Below, in pieces: positions 24,301 to 39,300 of a stretch of 64,000 nucleotides of DNA (position 1 is the first letter of the stretch; every line of letters starts with the position of its first letter). This DNA is from Hyposmocoma kahamanoa (Eukaryota > Arthropoda > Insecta > Lepidoptera > Cosmopterigidae), in NCBI RefSeq assembly GCF_003589595.1, contig NW_020656077.1, positions 4,585,538 to 4,649,537 on the forward strand. Direction: 5' to 3'. The position numbers were made by a program, and so were the translations under genes. A model generated the notes under the pieces. That model did not search any database. It saw only the letters and a program-made list of their open reading frames with translations, and was not told the origin of the DNA.

Positions 24301-27300
24301 CTTGCCACCCATGTTGGGCCCCGTGAGCAGAAGCAGGCTGGCACCGTCTGCGCCCAGGGTTGTGTCGTTCGGTATAAAGTCGTTTATAATCGGGATGCAC
24401 GGGTGACGACCTTCAATTATCCTTATGTATGGCTGAAAAGGTGAAAGCAACACTTCACAACCTCGGTGTAATAATGAAAATCCTGACAAGTTGTGATTTT
24501 GCCGATGTAGCCGTATTATATCAAGAGTAAGTGAATTACAACAGTCGCTACCAATCTTTTTGTACATGATAATATGGTCTTTTGAAAAATTTACTTTTAA
24601 AATGAAATTGTAGATTGCATTGTATGATGCCTAAGCTCGGTTGACATGGCAATGTTTATAATTAGCTTTAAAATTAAGTAAAGCGTGAAACTCGTTGACA
24701 GCAGGTGCGGGTTGGGCGCTTGTCGGGTCGAGAGTACGGCGGGTGTAATTCCGTGTATTTATACAAGTGTGGATAAACGCTCCCTATGTGTTCCCGACCC
24801 GACCCGCAACCGTTCTCTGCGTGTTTCACGCTTAAAAGTTCAAACTAAAAAAATGTGCTGAACACAAGATTTTAAAATCAACCATATCTCAATAAATGCA
24901 AGGTGCATTTTCTTTTCAGAACTTTTATTTTTCAATTTCCGTTTTATCCCTGCCAAAATATAATTAGCAATGGAAACATCAAAGCACACACCGAGTTTAA
25001 AACTGATACAACTCACAATGGCAAATAATTTAGAATAAATAATAGCCAAGATTCAGTCGTCTGATGTAACATTACTTATTTCAAACCGAGTATAAATTTG
25101 CCATAGCTTTTCCAATTTTTTACCAAGAAGTGAGGAAGTATGTGCTCCTGATACAAAATAAGCCACCTAAGTTGAACCTGGTGTGCGATATTTTGTAAAT
25201 TACCAAATTATATTAGAAAATCATTCTGGGCGATAAGTTACCTTTGTATTAATATCAAAAGTGACATCCGGCAAGCAAACATCTCCGCTCTGCTGTCGCG
25301 CGAACTCGGCGAATGCTAGCAGCACATCAAGGGTTGCTACACACTGCACCACCGCCTCCCATTGGTTGTAATGCGTCGAGAACTTCTCGAAGATCCGCCG
25401 GCTCAGGTCTTTAAGAACTGTGGTCTTTTGTTCCTCGACTGCTATCATGCGGGCGAGAAATTCCTGACACACAACCAAATAACAAATAAGACTAAAAGCT
25501 GTGGTATGACGCAAAACATAGGGCTTATTTATGAATGCCATCAAGCATTCGTGGAGGTATGTATACACAACTACATGACTATACAGTGGATTAAAGGGTA
25601 CAGAGGGTTACGTGGCAAATACGCAGCAGATGAAGTGACCAGAAAAGGGTCGAATACGGGCGCTGTAGGACCAGAATCCACTGCGTCCCTCCCCTAGCAA
25701 TGGTCAAGAACAACCCTACACAAAGATACAAAAAACACATGGACAACCTTTCCAGTTTGTAGGCAGACTAGGAATGCACTCCCAACGCTCAAGGCCCGTC
25801 TATCTCGAAAATTTCTCAAACTCAAAAGGCAAGAGCTTCGCACTCTAACTGCCGCCCTAAAGGGTCAAGGTCTATATAGTAAACACCTTTTCAATCACAT
25901 CCTACTACAATGCTCCGGCGTGGCTAGCTACAGGGCGAAGTACCTTGGAGTGCCGAGGTCGCTCCCCAAAGTCTTCAGCAAACCTAGGAGGATGCTGAGA
26001 TTTCTGGAGGAGCTTCGGTGGCACGAGTACTCTGCTCCCACCAAACGCAAAATAGCCGACTTGGCGTCGAATTGCGGACACCAGCCCGTCGCACCATACC
26101 ATACCAAGCTGTAGTAGCCTCTAGTATAGCAGTAGAGCAACTTTTGAAAGAGTTCGTTTCAGAGTCACTTTACCTATTTTTATCGCCAAGCAGTAATGTG
26201 ATCATGAGTGCGTTCCTGTTTTGAAGGGTGTTGGTGAAATTACAGACATATGGGACTTTTCAATTTATGTCTCACGGTGACGGGCGCAGTGGCAATGCTT
26301 TTCAGATCTTTGAGATTTAAATCTCAGAGTGGCACTGCAACTGTCTGACGTATTCTGAACGATATATAGATTATATTAAAGGCATAAGACACACAACCAC
26401 AATTCAAATGCGATTTCAATTGTTATTTTAGTACATTTCTAAAAACATTTATCATATCATTAATTTATAGGTTTCAAAAAGTAATAACACTGACCTGTAA
26501 ATTCATTGCCTAAGATTAAAATTAATACTTTAAGAATAAATACACGCACTATACATTTTTTCATTAAATTATCGAAAACTTTTTATCGATATACCTCATC
26601 TCTAGCAAATGCAGTGTCATGAAGTAACCTTTGCACCGTGTCGTAAAAAAATTAATAAAATTTAAAAAATAAATGTTTCTGCGCTCATTTCTCACAAATA
26701 AACATTGATTTGGTGTTATTTTTGCTGTAATTTAATGCATTTACTTAAACAAAAGCTATACATTTAAAAGCGAGACTTGTAAAAATTATTTATGAAATAC
26801 GTAAATTAGTCCACGTTGTTACAAGGTTATATTTTGTGGATTTTTATGAACTGTCACAGGGATCATCATCCTAGATTATTTTTAGTATAGGCTACCACCG
26901 CTGTTACTAATAGTCTCAAAATAATGGAATCATATTTAACCACATATGTTCTTTATGTTAAGTATAATTGCCCTTAACTATTCGATAACTTTCGAGATAT
27001 TACCACCCTAAAGTTTTATTGTTACCTAAAAAAGCTAATTTTACTTAACCATAAAGCTGAAATGATAAAAAGATATTATAAAACTGATTAAAGGAGGTCA
27101 GAGATGGGCAGCGGATTAATCAATCAACCCGCCCAGGTTTTAGCCGGGTTTTTACCCGAAGCGCTGTTTCAATCCATTTCTGCCTAAAAATCGTGGGCAG
27201 AAACGGTGAATAACGACGGTATTAAAACAATAATAATTGTATATTAGTCATATATGAAATATAAATATGGAATATATTTTCTATTTCTCTTATTTTTTGT

Positions 27301-30300
27301 TCTGTTTTTTCCGTTAATAATTTTAATTGTTTATCTTCACCCATTATGCGTATAATAATAATAATATTGAATTATTAAACAATATAGAATAATGGTTTTT
27401 TAACTTTCATTAATGTTTTTAGGTCCTCGTTGCTTTTAAGCCCGCCAAAGATCTTAAAGACAAGGAGGTGGTAGAAAAACAGCGCTGTCTGCGACAACAA
27501 CGGTTCCAGGCAGCAAAAGCTGAGACACCGCCTATCATGCCGCCCTCTGACATGTTTGGCGTATCGTTTATTGTTTGTTTATGTTTTGGCTTAACAAATT
27601 ATTAATGTCAAAAAGTGCCATTGTGGCGATAAAGGATATATGTATTTGTATGATTACTATACAATGATATTATACTTGTAAACAATAGATGCGCAATTTG
27701 CGCCTCTGACGACACTGTTGCCTACAGGCAACAGTGAAATCAGTCATCATCTTGAATTCGAGTGAGTACAACGTCACCGAGACGTGACAAAAAGTATCAA
27801 AAACGGTGAAATATGTAATTAAAATTTGCAATTTTCAGGTCCGAAAATAATCATAAAACTACTGAGCAAACTTACCTATGGAAAATATTCCACAGGTAAG
27901 TTTGCTTTTGTTTGTTTAGATTGTCGTAAATAAAAATAAAAATGAAATAAATTTATTTTAAACATCAATGTTGCCAGTAAATAAATTTTCATTTGCCCAT
28001 AATATTGGGAGTTAACCCTTTTGAGGTTACTTTTGACTTCGTAGTCAAAGTGATTGTAATTCAAGTTTATTCGTTGTAACGTTTTAACGTAAAGTGTAAC
28101 TATTACTATTAAAAATTATACTTTGTTTGTTTCCCAGAATACCTAAAGATCGAACGCGCAGGGCAGAATAGATAAAAATTATACGACTTTTATGAAAAGA
28201 TACTTTGAGTAACAAAACACAAGGCAAAATTAACTTAAGGTCGTATTTCCAGTGCTTGATATCATACTCAAGTGTGCTCAAATCCTGACTTGAGCATTGA
28301 GTAGAGTTCTGGAATACGACCCTTAGATTAGAAAGTCATCTCTTCATATTTACAACTTATTTGAAAGAACTACGAATTTCAAGCGTGGAGCCTTAAGTTC
28401 ATATATTTTCATGTATATTTCACACACTCGTTCATTCCATTTCGGATTACTATCTATCTCCACTGTCTCTTTCCATCAGTGAGGCTACAAGAAATTAGGG
28501 AAAATTATTTCTAAATCGGTAACACTGGTCGCATCCCTTAATGCACTATGACTATTTCATTTTGACATTAAAAAAACGAGACAAATATATTTTTCTTCGA
28601 AATTTCAATCGGTTTCAAAGCTAGTCTTTAAATTTGCAAAGTGGTCCTACATTTTAGACAACTGTTTGTAGGACATTGCGTCTCTAGTATTATTTATGTT
28701 CACTGTTATTATACATAAAATGAATTAGGCTAATTTTAAATCCCTCATTTCTTCTTTAAGCGGAGCATGGAGTTACACCGCTTAGCCCTATTTGTGAAAA
28801 TATAAAAAGAAATTATTAAGACAGTTGTACCTTAGTTTCAGGTGTAGAGAACCTTTTGAATCCTTTGCGAGCACCCTCCAAGTGGTACTCGTACCCGGCT
28901 TTGGCTGCGGCGTTTTGAGGCACTTCCAGTTGGTACCGCTTCTTGTCCGACCCCACGTACGTTACCTGCCGATCGCAATAAGTCAGACTTAATTACTTAG
29001 GAAATAATAAGCAAGTTTTATGCATCTAAGTGACACTTAGATTTGTACTATCTCCGACGATTATGAATTCAATTTTTTTTTTATTGATAATGAAAATAGA
29101 AGATACCGGTAGAACTAGGGGCTTGAAACACGATTGACTAAATTTTGTTCGGTAAAAAATATCACAGAGTTCAATAAAATTTTAATTTTCTTACTACGTT
29201 CATGTGGGGAAAGGTTGGTTTCATTCTATTATTGTCAGAGATACTTCAATTAATTTTTCTCTCCTGTGATCCGTGATAAATACGTCCGTAGTTTTAACTG
29301 ACTCCAAGGCTGAATGGTTACTATGCTTGACAGTACTTGAATTGAAATTCAGTTCTCCATTAGGTTTTGAAAGTTTACTAACTGTGTTTCCTTAATAATT
29401 TCCTAGTGACTTTCGTACACATTCAAAATTTTTGAATGTTATAAATTATGTATATGCTTTGGGGGCATAATAATTTTAGAAAGGCTTTGTGAAACAATGT
29501 CTTAATAAAAGGATTATGATGCAGTTTCCTTCAAAAAGTATTCTACGGACAATAATAATAATTAGCATTTATTTTGGATCGGAATCTATATATAATTGGT
29601 AACAGGCTTATAAACTATGTTAGTAACAATACTCACTCTGCATCGGAAGAATTTTTCCTGCTGTGTGAGATAATCACGGAGCTCGTCTTCAATTTCCTGG
29701 ATCTCTCTGAGCGTGTTGTCGTATTCCTGGTCGACACCCTGACCTGGCAGAAGTCGACCCTCTTTCACTGCTTGCTCTTTGTCGAACGCCTCCTGCACGA
29801 AAAATATTGTTGTGAAGAAACAAGAATCATGTTTATCTTCAAGAGACCGTAAACCATTTTTTTATTGAATACTAAAGTCTAATAAATGTATCACACTTTT
29901 TGTTTTTCCGAACTTCTAGCACATCCGGCATAGAAAGCGGTGTTTTTAAAAAAAATGTCCTTATATTCTGTGACCAAAACCGGCAAACAACTTAACACGC
30001 AAATTAAGCGTCAGGGTTTGATAACATTTTGTACGTGTGATATAAGTTGAAAAAGTCTTTCGAACAACGCGTCAGCGTCGTTAATGACCAGAGATCGGAA
30101 TAAGAACACTACATTTACCTAAACTTGAGGAATAATAATACGCATAGAGTGGAAAATACTCCCTTTGAGACCCAGATGGTTTTGAATGGGAAAAGGGACG
30201 AAATTTAATATTTGGGATTATTGGGAACGTGAATTTTAGCGCTTTTTATGAAAACTACATCAATACAAATTTAAAAGAAATAAAAACTATAAAACGTATC

Positions 30301-33300
30301 AAAAAGCATGTGCTTGCGCACAGTCATAGAACGCTTCTGGCTTATCTAATCAAACTTTGTTTTGTTTAAAATATATGGAAACGTACCTTGAAGAAGTTTA
30401 AAGTGTCTCTATAATCTGGAAACTTGCCATCTGGAGCCAACTGCATCAGTCTTTTGAGTAACGCAGATTCGGTGTCAGCAAATAAAGCCACAAGTTTAAG
30501 TGCAACGGCGAACCCATCCAGTACTGACAGGAAATCCAACACTTTGCGTTTGGAGTAGATCTTTTCTTCGTAGAAAATCGCACGGGAGTCAGGATGCTCA
30601 CGTGAGCGTTGCTGATTGCCTAATGTGTGTACCCTGTAATGTGTCAACATTAAAGATAACAACTAACTATAATTGATTAAATTTGAAAGTTAATTTAACT
30701 TCTTATCGTATTGATGGCATACACTATAATGCTTGCCATTGTGGTGAAAAATTTTTACCACGGTATGACTCTTTCTTTCAAAATTTTCACCGCCCCCGAA
30801 ACTTGCGAGTGAAATAAAAGGTCATGTCATGGTAAGGAGCCTATAATGCTACGGCCACACTAACGTTTGACACTTTAGGCACAGTTTAGGCGAATAGAAG
30901 TGATGGGTGGGTGCCTCGGTCGCGCGTCGCACTGCACTACACGAGAAAAACCCTCAGGTTATAGGACCGACCTACTTACTACGAGCACCAACCCGCCGAA
31001 CTAAAAAAATAATGTTGTGAGGAAACGTTCAGGCGCAAACTGAAGAACGTTTTATTGGAAAAGTTCCTTTACTCAGTAACAGAGTACATTCAAAGTACAG
31101 TATAAACTTAAATTATTATAGGAAATGAAACTATTTTTCCGGATTTAAATCGCGTACATTTGTTTTTTAAACAAACCGACGTTTCGGGCCCTTTACAGGT
31201 CCCATGGTCACGGTTGACTGAGGTGGTACAGTCTTCAACCAGTTATGTCTAAAATTGATGCAAACCACCTTATTTTTTAAATTTAATGAAAGGTAACTTA
31301 TACGTATTATGTGATACGATAGCAACCTATAATCAAGACACGACACGAAAGTTTACTTAGAAACGTTATAGAAGGGAAGATCCAAGGATGTGACGGTGTG
31401 GAAGACCGAGACGAAGTTATTTAGATCAAATTAGGGAAAAACTTCTTATATCAGCGACTCAAAAGTTAGAACTTATACATACAAAAATATGTGGTATTAT
31501 AGGAACTAATAATCAAGATACAACACGATATTATTTTTTAGAAACTTTTAAAAGGGAGGCTGGGGAAGATTGACGAAGTTGTTTAAATCAAATAACGGAA
31601 AAACTTCATTTCGTGTCGTATTACGACTCAAAAGTTAGGGCGTTGAACAGAAGTGTAGTGTGTAAGTTTGTATAAAATGTGAAGTGTCTACGTACTTGGC
31701 GAGCAGCCTTTCTAAGTCTGGCAGCGTGGTTAGCAAGTTTTTCGCGTCCTGGCACAGCGCCTGGTCCTCGAAAAGCGCCTTGACGGCCAGTTGACGCTCC
31801 TTAATCACTGCCAAGTTGCAGCTTGGAGTGCACACCCATTGGTATAGCAATCTGAAGATAATCACGAGCATAGTACAATGGAACAAAGAAGTACTACTTT
31901 TTTAAATGGTTGGTAATTCGTAATTAGCTATTTTCTTCAAAATTTATAAACCAATTCGAAATCTTTACAATTTTGGCCCGAAAAATCTATTTTTTATGAT
32001 ACAAAGTGACGGGACGAACATGTTATGCGCCTGGTGGTAAGTGACACGCCTGTCCATGACAGTTGCAGTGCCACTTAAAACTTTAAATTATAAAGATCTG
32101 AGAGGCACTGTCACTGCCCACGTTACCCTGAGGCATGAATGGACAAGTCCCATGTGACAAAGTTACTGTTGCTGGGCCGAGGATTTTTCCTAAACTAGAA
32201 AAAACTAAAAAAAGATCGTGTACCTTTTACCCATATTCGTGGAGCAGAAATTGAGCTTATCATACAAGCAACCTTCGTCTTGAACGATTCTTAGATTCCT
32301 CAAAGTAATCGCATCTAGCACCATAGTACTGCCCCCTTCCCACTTGTTAACAGTTTTGCCCTGTTCTGAGATGGCTTGCGTGCCATCGGGCGGACTGTGT
32401 GATGTGAATTGAGACATACTAAGCACTTGTATGTCAAGAAGGCAATCTGTGAGGTAAGAAACGCAACCGCCTAAGGCTTTGACTGCTAGACTACAATTTG
32501 CGGCCGGTGTCAGTCCTAGAGCGTCACCTGTGAACACATCGGTAGTATATGTACATGTCATCATCAAAATTATCATGAATCAATTTATAAGTACCACTGC
32601 TGGACACGGGTCTCCTTTCAGTCCCAGTTGGGGAATTCACACGTTTTCCCAGGTTGTGAACCTTCTTAGGGTCGTATTCTAGAACTCTACTCAATGCTCA
32701 AGTCAGGATTGCACTGGAAACACAAGCATTGGAAATACGACCCTAATGGCAGGGATTTGAGTATGATTTCGAGTGCTTTAAACCATACTCAAATCCTGAC
32801 TTGAGAATTGAGTAGAGTTCTAGAATACGACCCTAAGATGTGCAGGTTTCATTACGAAATTTTCACCGAAAAGCATGAGCTAAATTCCGAAAAACTCAAG
32901 AGCTGAGAGCCCGTATTCGAACCCACCGCCCTCTGCTTGAGAGGCGGTAGGCCCAACCATTAGGCTACCACGGCCACTATAATCTATACATCCAATTGGA
33001 CGTAGTTAAACACAAAGGACCCAATGCACACCCAGTCACATTCGAGATATGGCAGTTTGAAGTTTAAAAATGTTTCTCACTCTTGTTTTATTTCAAAACT
33101 TATAACGTCATATAACTCCAGAGATATTTATTTATGTTTATATGTTGGATTTTTTTTTTTGCTTTTTTAGGTTAAACTTTAGGAACCGTTTGGTACACGT
33201 AACATATTTTTTGATAATTTTGTGGATTTGATCCTTTTTGCTTAACTACATCCAATTGAAGTATACTTTTATTACTATAGAAAGCAGTGAGAGCACGAGA

Positions 33301-36300
33301 CAACTTAGTGGAAAATATTTACGATGTAAGTGACAGCCTCGACTTAATTACAAAACAAAATGCGGCAAAATAAAGTGAGGAGGATTGTCAATCGCCATTT
33401 TTGCAACGGTCTGACGATATGGTCAGATTTGCAAATCGCGCTGGATGCATGTGGCACGCAGAACCGTGAAAATTGACGCAATAGAGAATGGGTTTATACT
33501 CAGCAGTGAGGTGACGTGGGCCGAATTTGTACTATATTTGAATTTACAACAATAGGCTCCAATTTAGGGAGTCACCGCACTTATAGATACGGAATCGCGT
33601 AGAGCCGGTCAGAAAATGGACATGTATCATAAGAGTGGAAAAGACGTTGAGAGTTTCACGTCGGCGGCTCTTATTATATGGACATAAAGCTTTTTCTGAC
33701 CGGCTTAATGGGAATCTGCGTCTACAAGTGGACTCCCTTAAAGTGCCATTTATAGCCATAAAACGTAACTATAGTCATCAGAATGTAAGAGGCCCAATTT
33801 GACAGCTAAGCAAAACGATAGTATGTAACTTTGAATGCGATCAACGAAACAGTAAACAAACAATTATTAACTTATTGTGTATTAAAAAAATACATTAATT
33901 TTAGTGAAGCATTAGACATATAATGTGATATAACATATTTCAAGTATTATTTTCATACGAATTCCGAAATAAAATGCAATTTTGAGTTAGTCCGAAACGT
34001 TTTAAAAACAGTTACGTCGTCCTCAATCTAATTTTTTTTAAGTAATAGTGTTGTAACCAATTAATTGACGAATTTCACCGAGACAATGCAATATAACTTA
34101 AAAAACAATTTACTTTTTGATTTTGACAGAGATGTTAACATTGATAGTATGATTGAATATCAAATTCTTTTTGTTTGCTTCAGAATTTTGCTGTTTAACT
34201 ACAGATTGTCCTTGTGATTATTTAAAATACTTACCTATTATTTATATGAACTCTATATTGCTTACATAAATATTGATTGTTTATCTAGAACTGAAAACCA
34301 ATGACCCGAAAAAAAACTAATCTAAACGATCACAAACTCATAAAATTTTGAATCGATTTCTTATGAGAATCGTTTAATATAGTTACCAATATGTTTAGTT
34401 CACAACCCTATTTTCGTTGCGATGACAAGTGTCAAAAGGTGCCTCTTATTTTGTGACAACTATAGCTTAGTTTGCGAAGCAGTGTCTGTTGATTATTAGC
34501 ACTGTATATAATGTATTGGTTCTCTTGCGTTATTTCAATAAACTGAAAACACATGAATAAATTCGCACCCCTCATGGAAGAATGGCATAAGTGGAGAAGA
34601 TGTTGGTTATATTTTTCTGATCTAATAAAGCAATTTTAACATAATTCCATTTATTCCATTTTTCTATGAGGGGTGATGATGTAGAAACAACTAGAAACCT
34701 TTACAAAAATTCTCAATCTCCCACCTTCATGTAGAAACTCCTTGAGTCCTTCCGGCCAGTCGCCGTCCTCGTTGGTCTTATAATACTTCTCGGCAAGAGT
34801 TTTGAGAGTCTTCTCGGGAGTCCACATGGCTTGACCTTCGCGCCGTGCGCTATGCCAGTGGCTTGACAGCAGCCTACAAGTACGGAGGCTGGTCGATTTG
34901 CGGTCGTAGATTATCTGCAATACAATGCTAGTGTTCCTGTAACCATCCAGACTATAGATGCTGTACGTGCACCCAGGGGCGCTCACCCAAGGCACAAAGG
35001 CCTTTCGAGAACCGCATAAAGCGTGTGTCTAAGGGTTGATCTGGGGTCAGGACCTGTCTGTTATGGTCCCTGTGCAGACTTGCTTGCACAGGTAATAGTG
35101 CCCTTCCTGTGTAACCAAAGGGTTAGGATCTCCCTTGGCAGCACGGGATCATATTGCGCCCATAGGAATTAGAAGTGTGTTTCAAACAAGACCTCAGACA
35201 AATACTTTAGAATGATCTCAAACTAGGAAATTGTTTATACAGGACATTCTGACTCTCAGACTAACATTAACATTCTTACACTACAGTACCGGCACGCTAT
35301 GATGGCCGTTTTGACAGATTGCAATAGTGAGGTCAAATTTCAATTCATTATCCAAAAAAATATAATAGAAGTTTTTAGATTTATAACTAGTATTGCAAGG
35401 GGTAGCTAGTATTTCAAGAGGTAAATAGGAAAGAGGAAAATAAAAATGTTTACTTAATATATCGTCAATTCGAAACTCCTTTGTTTTGCGTTGAGTTTTG
35501 ACGCGAGTTTGCCGAAGATAAAGTTGTGCTGGCCAGAGACCCCATAAGTGACGATCGTATTAGAATTCATTTTTTTAAATTTCGAATTTCCTACAACAAA
35601 TTAATGTCGAGTTGTGTCGTAAAATTATACATCCATAAATTTTACTGCACGTCACTATTGAAAAAAATTTACAGCAATTAACTCCTTCAACGTAGTTATG
35701 ATTTCATACGAAACTTACTTAATCATAGCGAGCCGGTAATTTAGCGTCTATACATATATATATAGAGTACATTTGTAAAAATGTAATTCGACGCTGGAAA
35801 AGTAAAACGTCTAACGTGCATATCGAGTCGACTTAGAGTGAATACCTCGTATGTGATTTCTATGTAATTTTTCAGGACGAAGATAAAAATGTGATGTAAA
35901 ATGTGGTACACGCAATAATGTTTGTAGTTAGCATTTTAATTAGATAAATTATACCTCTTTCAAATACTACTCGTACATTACTTTAATAGGTACATTTGAT
36001 CAAGAAGTTTGTAAGTTTTTCTTCGTCAAAAATCAGTAAAACCGAACTAAGTATGTGAAAACGAGTATCAGAAGTTTTCTCCCTAACGCTAACTAGAAAC
36101 TTTCAGTTTTTCCATATAACAAATTAAATTAGAGTTATGATTTTGAAATATAAACTAAAGTATTTCATTAACATAGTGATTCGATATTTGAATTGAATAC
36201 AACATGCTAAATAAAATAAATATATAAACTTTAGGTTATTCAATAAGTGACAGTAAGTATAAATTTTAATCTAACATTTTTTTTAAGTGCAACAAAATCT

Positions 36301-39300
36301 GTCGTGTAGTTAACACGAATGACACTTCCTAATTGAGTTCCTAGCTAAGACCACAGAACTAGAGAAAATGTCGAAATCGAATCTGATACCGTTGTAAGAA
36401 CAGCAGGAGGCTGCCAGGACGGAGGACGAAGAAACGTAAACGTTGAAGGATGTCGCGGCTATAGTACCATGAATAAGTTTGAATAAAAACATCTTAAAAT
36501 GTTCAACCGAAAGCAGCATACCAATGAGGAGATTTGGTAGTGGTCTCAGATTCGACGGCTTGGCGGTGGCAACCGCTGGTTGTGCAATGCGAATGGAAAA
36601 TAGGAGGGTACTGTACGTGCACCCGGGGGGCTCACTCGAGGCACTAGCCTCTCGAAGAACCGGATGAAGTCAAGTGCCAGGGGTCTGTAACAACACTTTA
36701 CACTGGCTGATCTGGGGTCGGAGCCTGAACTCATAAGGTTCCTGTGCGCGCACAGGTTACAGTGCCCTTCTCGTATACCGTAAGGGTCGGTAGGGAAGGT
36801 CACAATAATCAAAACTCATGTAGGAAGATATGGGGCCGTTCAACCGAAGATCGAGTCACGAATCTTTCAGCATACGCGCATACTCACCAAAACCGGTGGG
36901 TAATGCGCCAGAGTTGTGAGGAGACGCGAGGAGTGTTTGTCGTCGCGGAACTGGCCCAGATGGAAGAGCCCAATTGACGCGTCGACGAAGCAGATGCCGT
37001 ACGTGCTGCAACCTTGGTTTTCCTGTACATAACACTGACGTTGTAAATAGGAAGATTAAATTAGATAGCCATACTTGTGATTATTAATTCCTTGTGATTA
37101 TTAATTCCTTATTAAAAATCATGGGTATGGCTATGCCAATGTACAACGTGGCGCAAAAGTAATGTAATGTGAACTGTCCCTCTACCATGAGTTTACTGTG
37201 ACAGTTTTCGTTAGCGAAAACGTAAAATATTTGTATACAAAATGTTACTTCTTCTTGTGACCGCTAGGGGCGCTGTATAATTTTTTTATTTATTTATTTA
37301 TATTCAGGTTACTGAGACCCATAGATACATACCTTACAGACTAACATACATAACAATATAAAATAACACTAATTACTAATTTAACACGTATTTAGGTTGT
37401 CGGCGACGTGTGGCGCCATCTGGTGTCAGGCAACCGGCCACGGAATCGCCGGTATAGGACACCCTTCGGCCAGAACTCCTCCTTCATGAAGGTCGACAGA
37501 TGTTCGGTCGGCACTCTCACCACAAACGAATTAAAGTTCACGTAGTGGCGGGACTCCAACCGCTCGACCCTCAGGGTGTATTTGGATTTCAACCTGATGT
37601 ACTCCACTATCTCCTCAGACTTCGTGGAGTAATGCAGGCGTGACAGGTACAGCAGCGTTGTCGGGATTGCCGGACGCAGCAAAAAGTTGGACCCTGTCGG
37701 TGCAGTGCCGCACAGGTTACGGCTGGTGGGCTTCCTCTTCTTCTTCTCCACCTTTGTGAAGCCGTCATCGTCGCACCGGTCCGTCTGCCTCTGTGGTTTT
37801 GCAACTTCAGAGACAGGTACACGAGGTTTTTTCATCCCCTTCGTTGATAGCTGCCTGGCTTGTGGTTGTGGAGCAACGGGTCGGTTAACAGCTGCGACAG
37901 CGGCGTAATCACGTGGAGGGGTCAACGTGTTTACGCGTGACGTCTCCGCCGGAGCGGACAATCGAGGGGCGGGGCGCGGGGAAACGCGCTCAGCGACAGC
38001 GGTCGGTGACGCATCCGTATGGGCCGACTCAAAACTGCCGATAGATGCATTATGTGCCCCGCGACGAGTATTCACGTTACAGGCCTCGGGTGACCTACTT
38101 ACCGAAGTTGCACTACTCAGTAATACAACTTGGGCACGTAACTCACAGATGGTGTTATCCGAAGCCTCCAATTTACATTGAACTTCGGCCAGACTTGCTT
38201 TCAGGGATGTGATGTCCTTAAGCAGCCTAGTGACATCGACATGGTCGAACGTGACAGGGGGCAGCTTGTGCAGCTCCTTTGCCACGAAAGCAGGCACGTC
38301 GTCTGGGTCGGTTTCCTTTGACATCGTTATAATGTCCTGGATACTCTTCGTTCCTCCATCCCTCCGGCGAGATGGCATCTGCTCGGCCTTGCCAAGCACA
38401 CGGAAAAGCAGCGCCTTGCCACTGCAAATCTCATCTTCTTTAAAGTTTGATTTGCAGATCTGCATGATGCTGACCTCGTCCATAGTGTCGATGGCGTGTT
38501 GTATGAACGCCAATAGTTCATTGGCTATGAGTTGTTGGGAACCCATAGTCAATTACGCGCAGCGGTCATTACCGCGCGGATCGCGAATTAATATAATTCT
38601 TACTGTGTGAGCACGTCCGAATCTGAGCGTGCATCGCACCGGACTGTATCATAACATAATGTACAATACAAAATCGTAAAGTAAAATACGCGGTCACTAA
38701 CGACAACTGTCACAGTAAACTCGTGTTAGAGGCCCAGGCTACCATTTTGTTAGTAATGAGATGAAATGAATGAAATGAGAGAGAAAAAAAGTTAGGTCCG
38801 TTTTCAAGAAAAGTTTATTTGAAAATGTAAAAATTGATGACATTCATTTGATGATTGTTGAAAAAATTATATCGGTCAAATTACCACCTCCTGAGTTAAT
38901 CCACATTATTTTGTGCTCGTTTTACGGCATTTTGAATTGTTGCACGCAAAACACCTGACGCCAAATTGGCGATTTATTTGATAATGTTAAGTTTCAAGAC
39001 TTTTTCAAGACCGATCTGGACGGCCAGATTAAATCTTCAAAACGAAGATCACTCGGCCCAGAAATTGGTGTCTCATAATCTCCATCGTTGTATGGAGGTT
39101 TTGTTTTAGAATATCAAGTGACGGGACGAAAATTTCGTGCGCCTGATGGTAAGCAACACACCTGGCCATAACAGTTGCAGTGCCACTAAGAGCTTTAAAT
39201 CGCAAAGATCTTAGGGGCACTGCCACTGCGCCCGTCACCCTGAGACATAAGTTGATAAGTCCCCTGTGCCTGTAATTTCACCAGCACCCTTACCATTCAA

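Noticed and set aside
37687..38610. Three plus-strand frames opposite the ORF1-like protein
   Set aside because: Antisense shadows of a GC-rich coding frame; no recognisable motifs.
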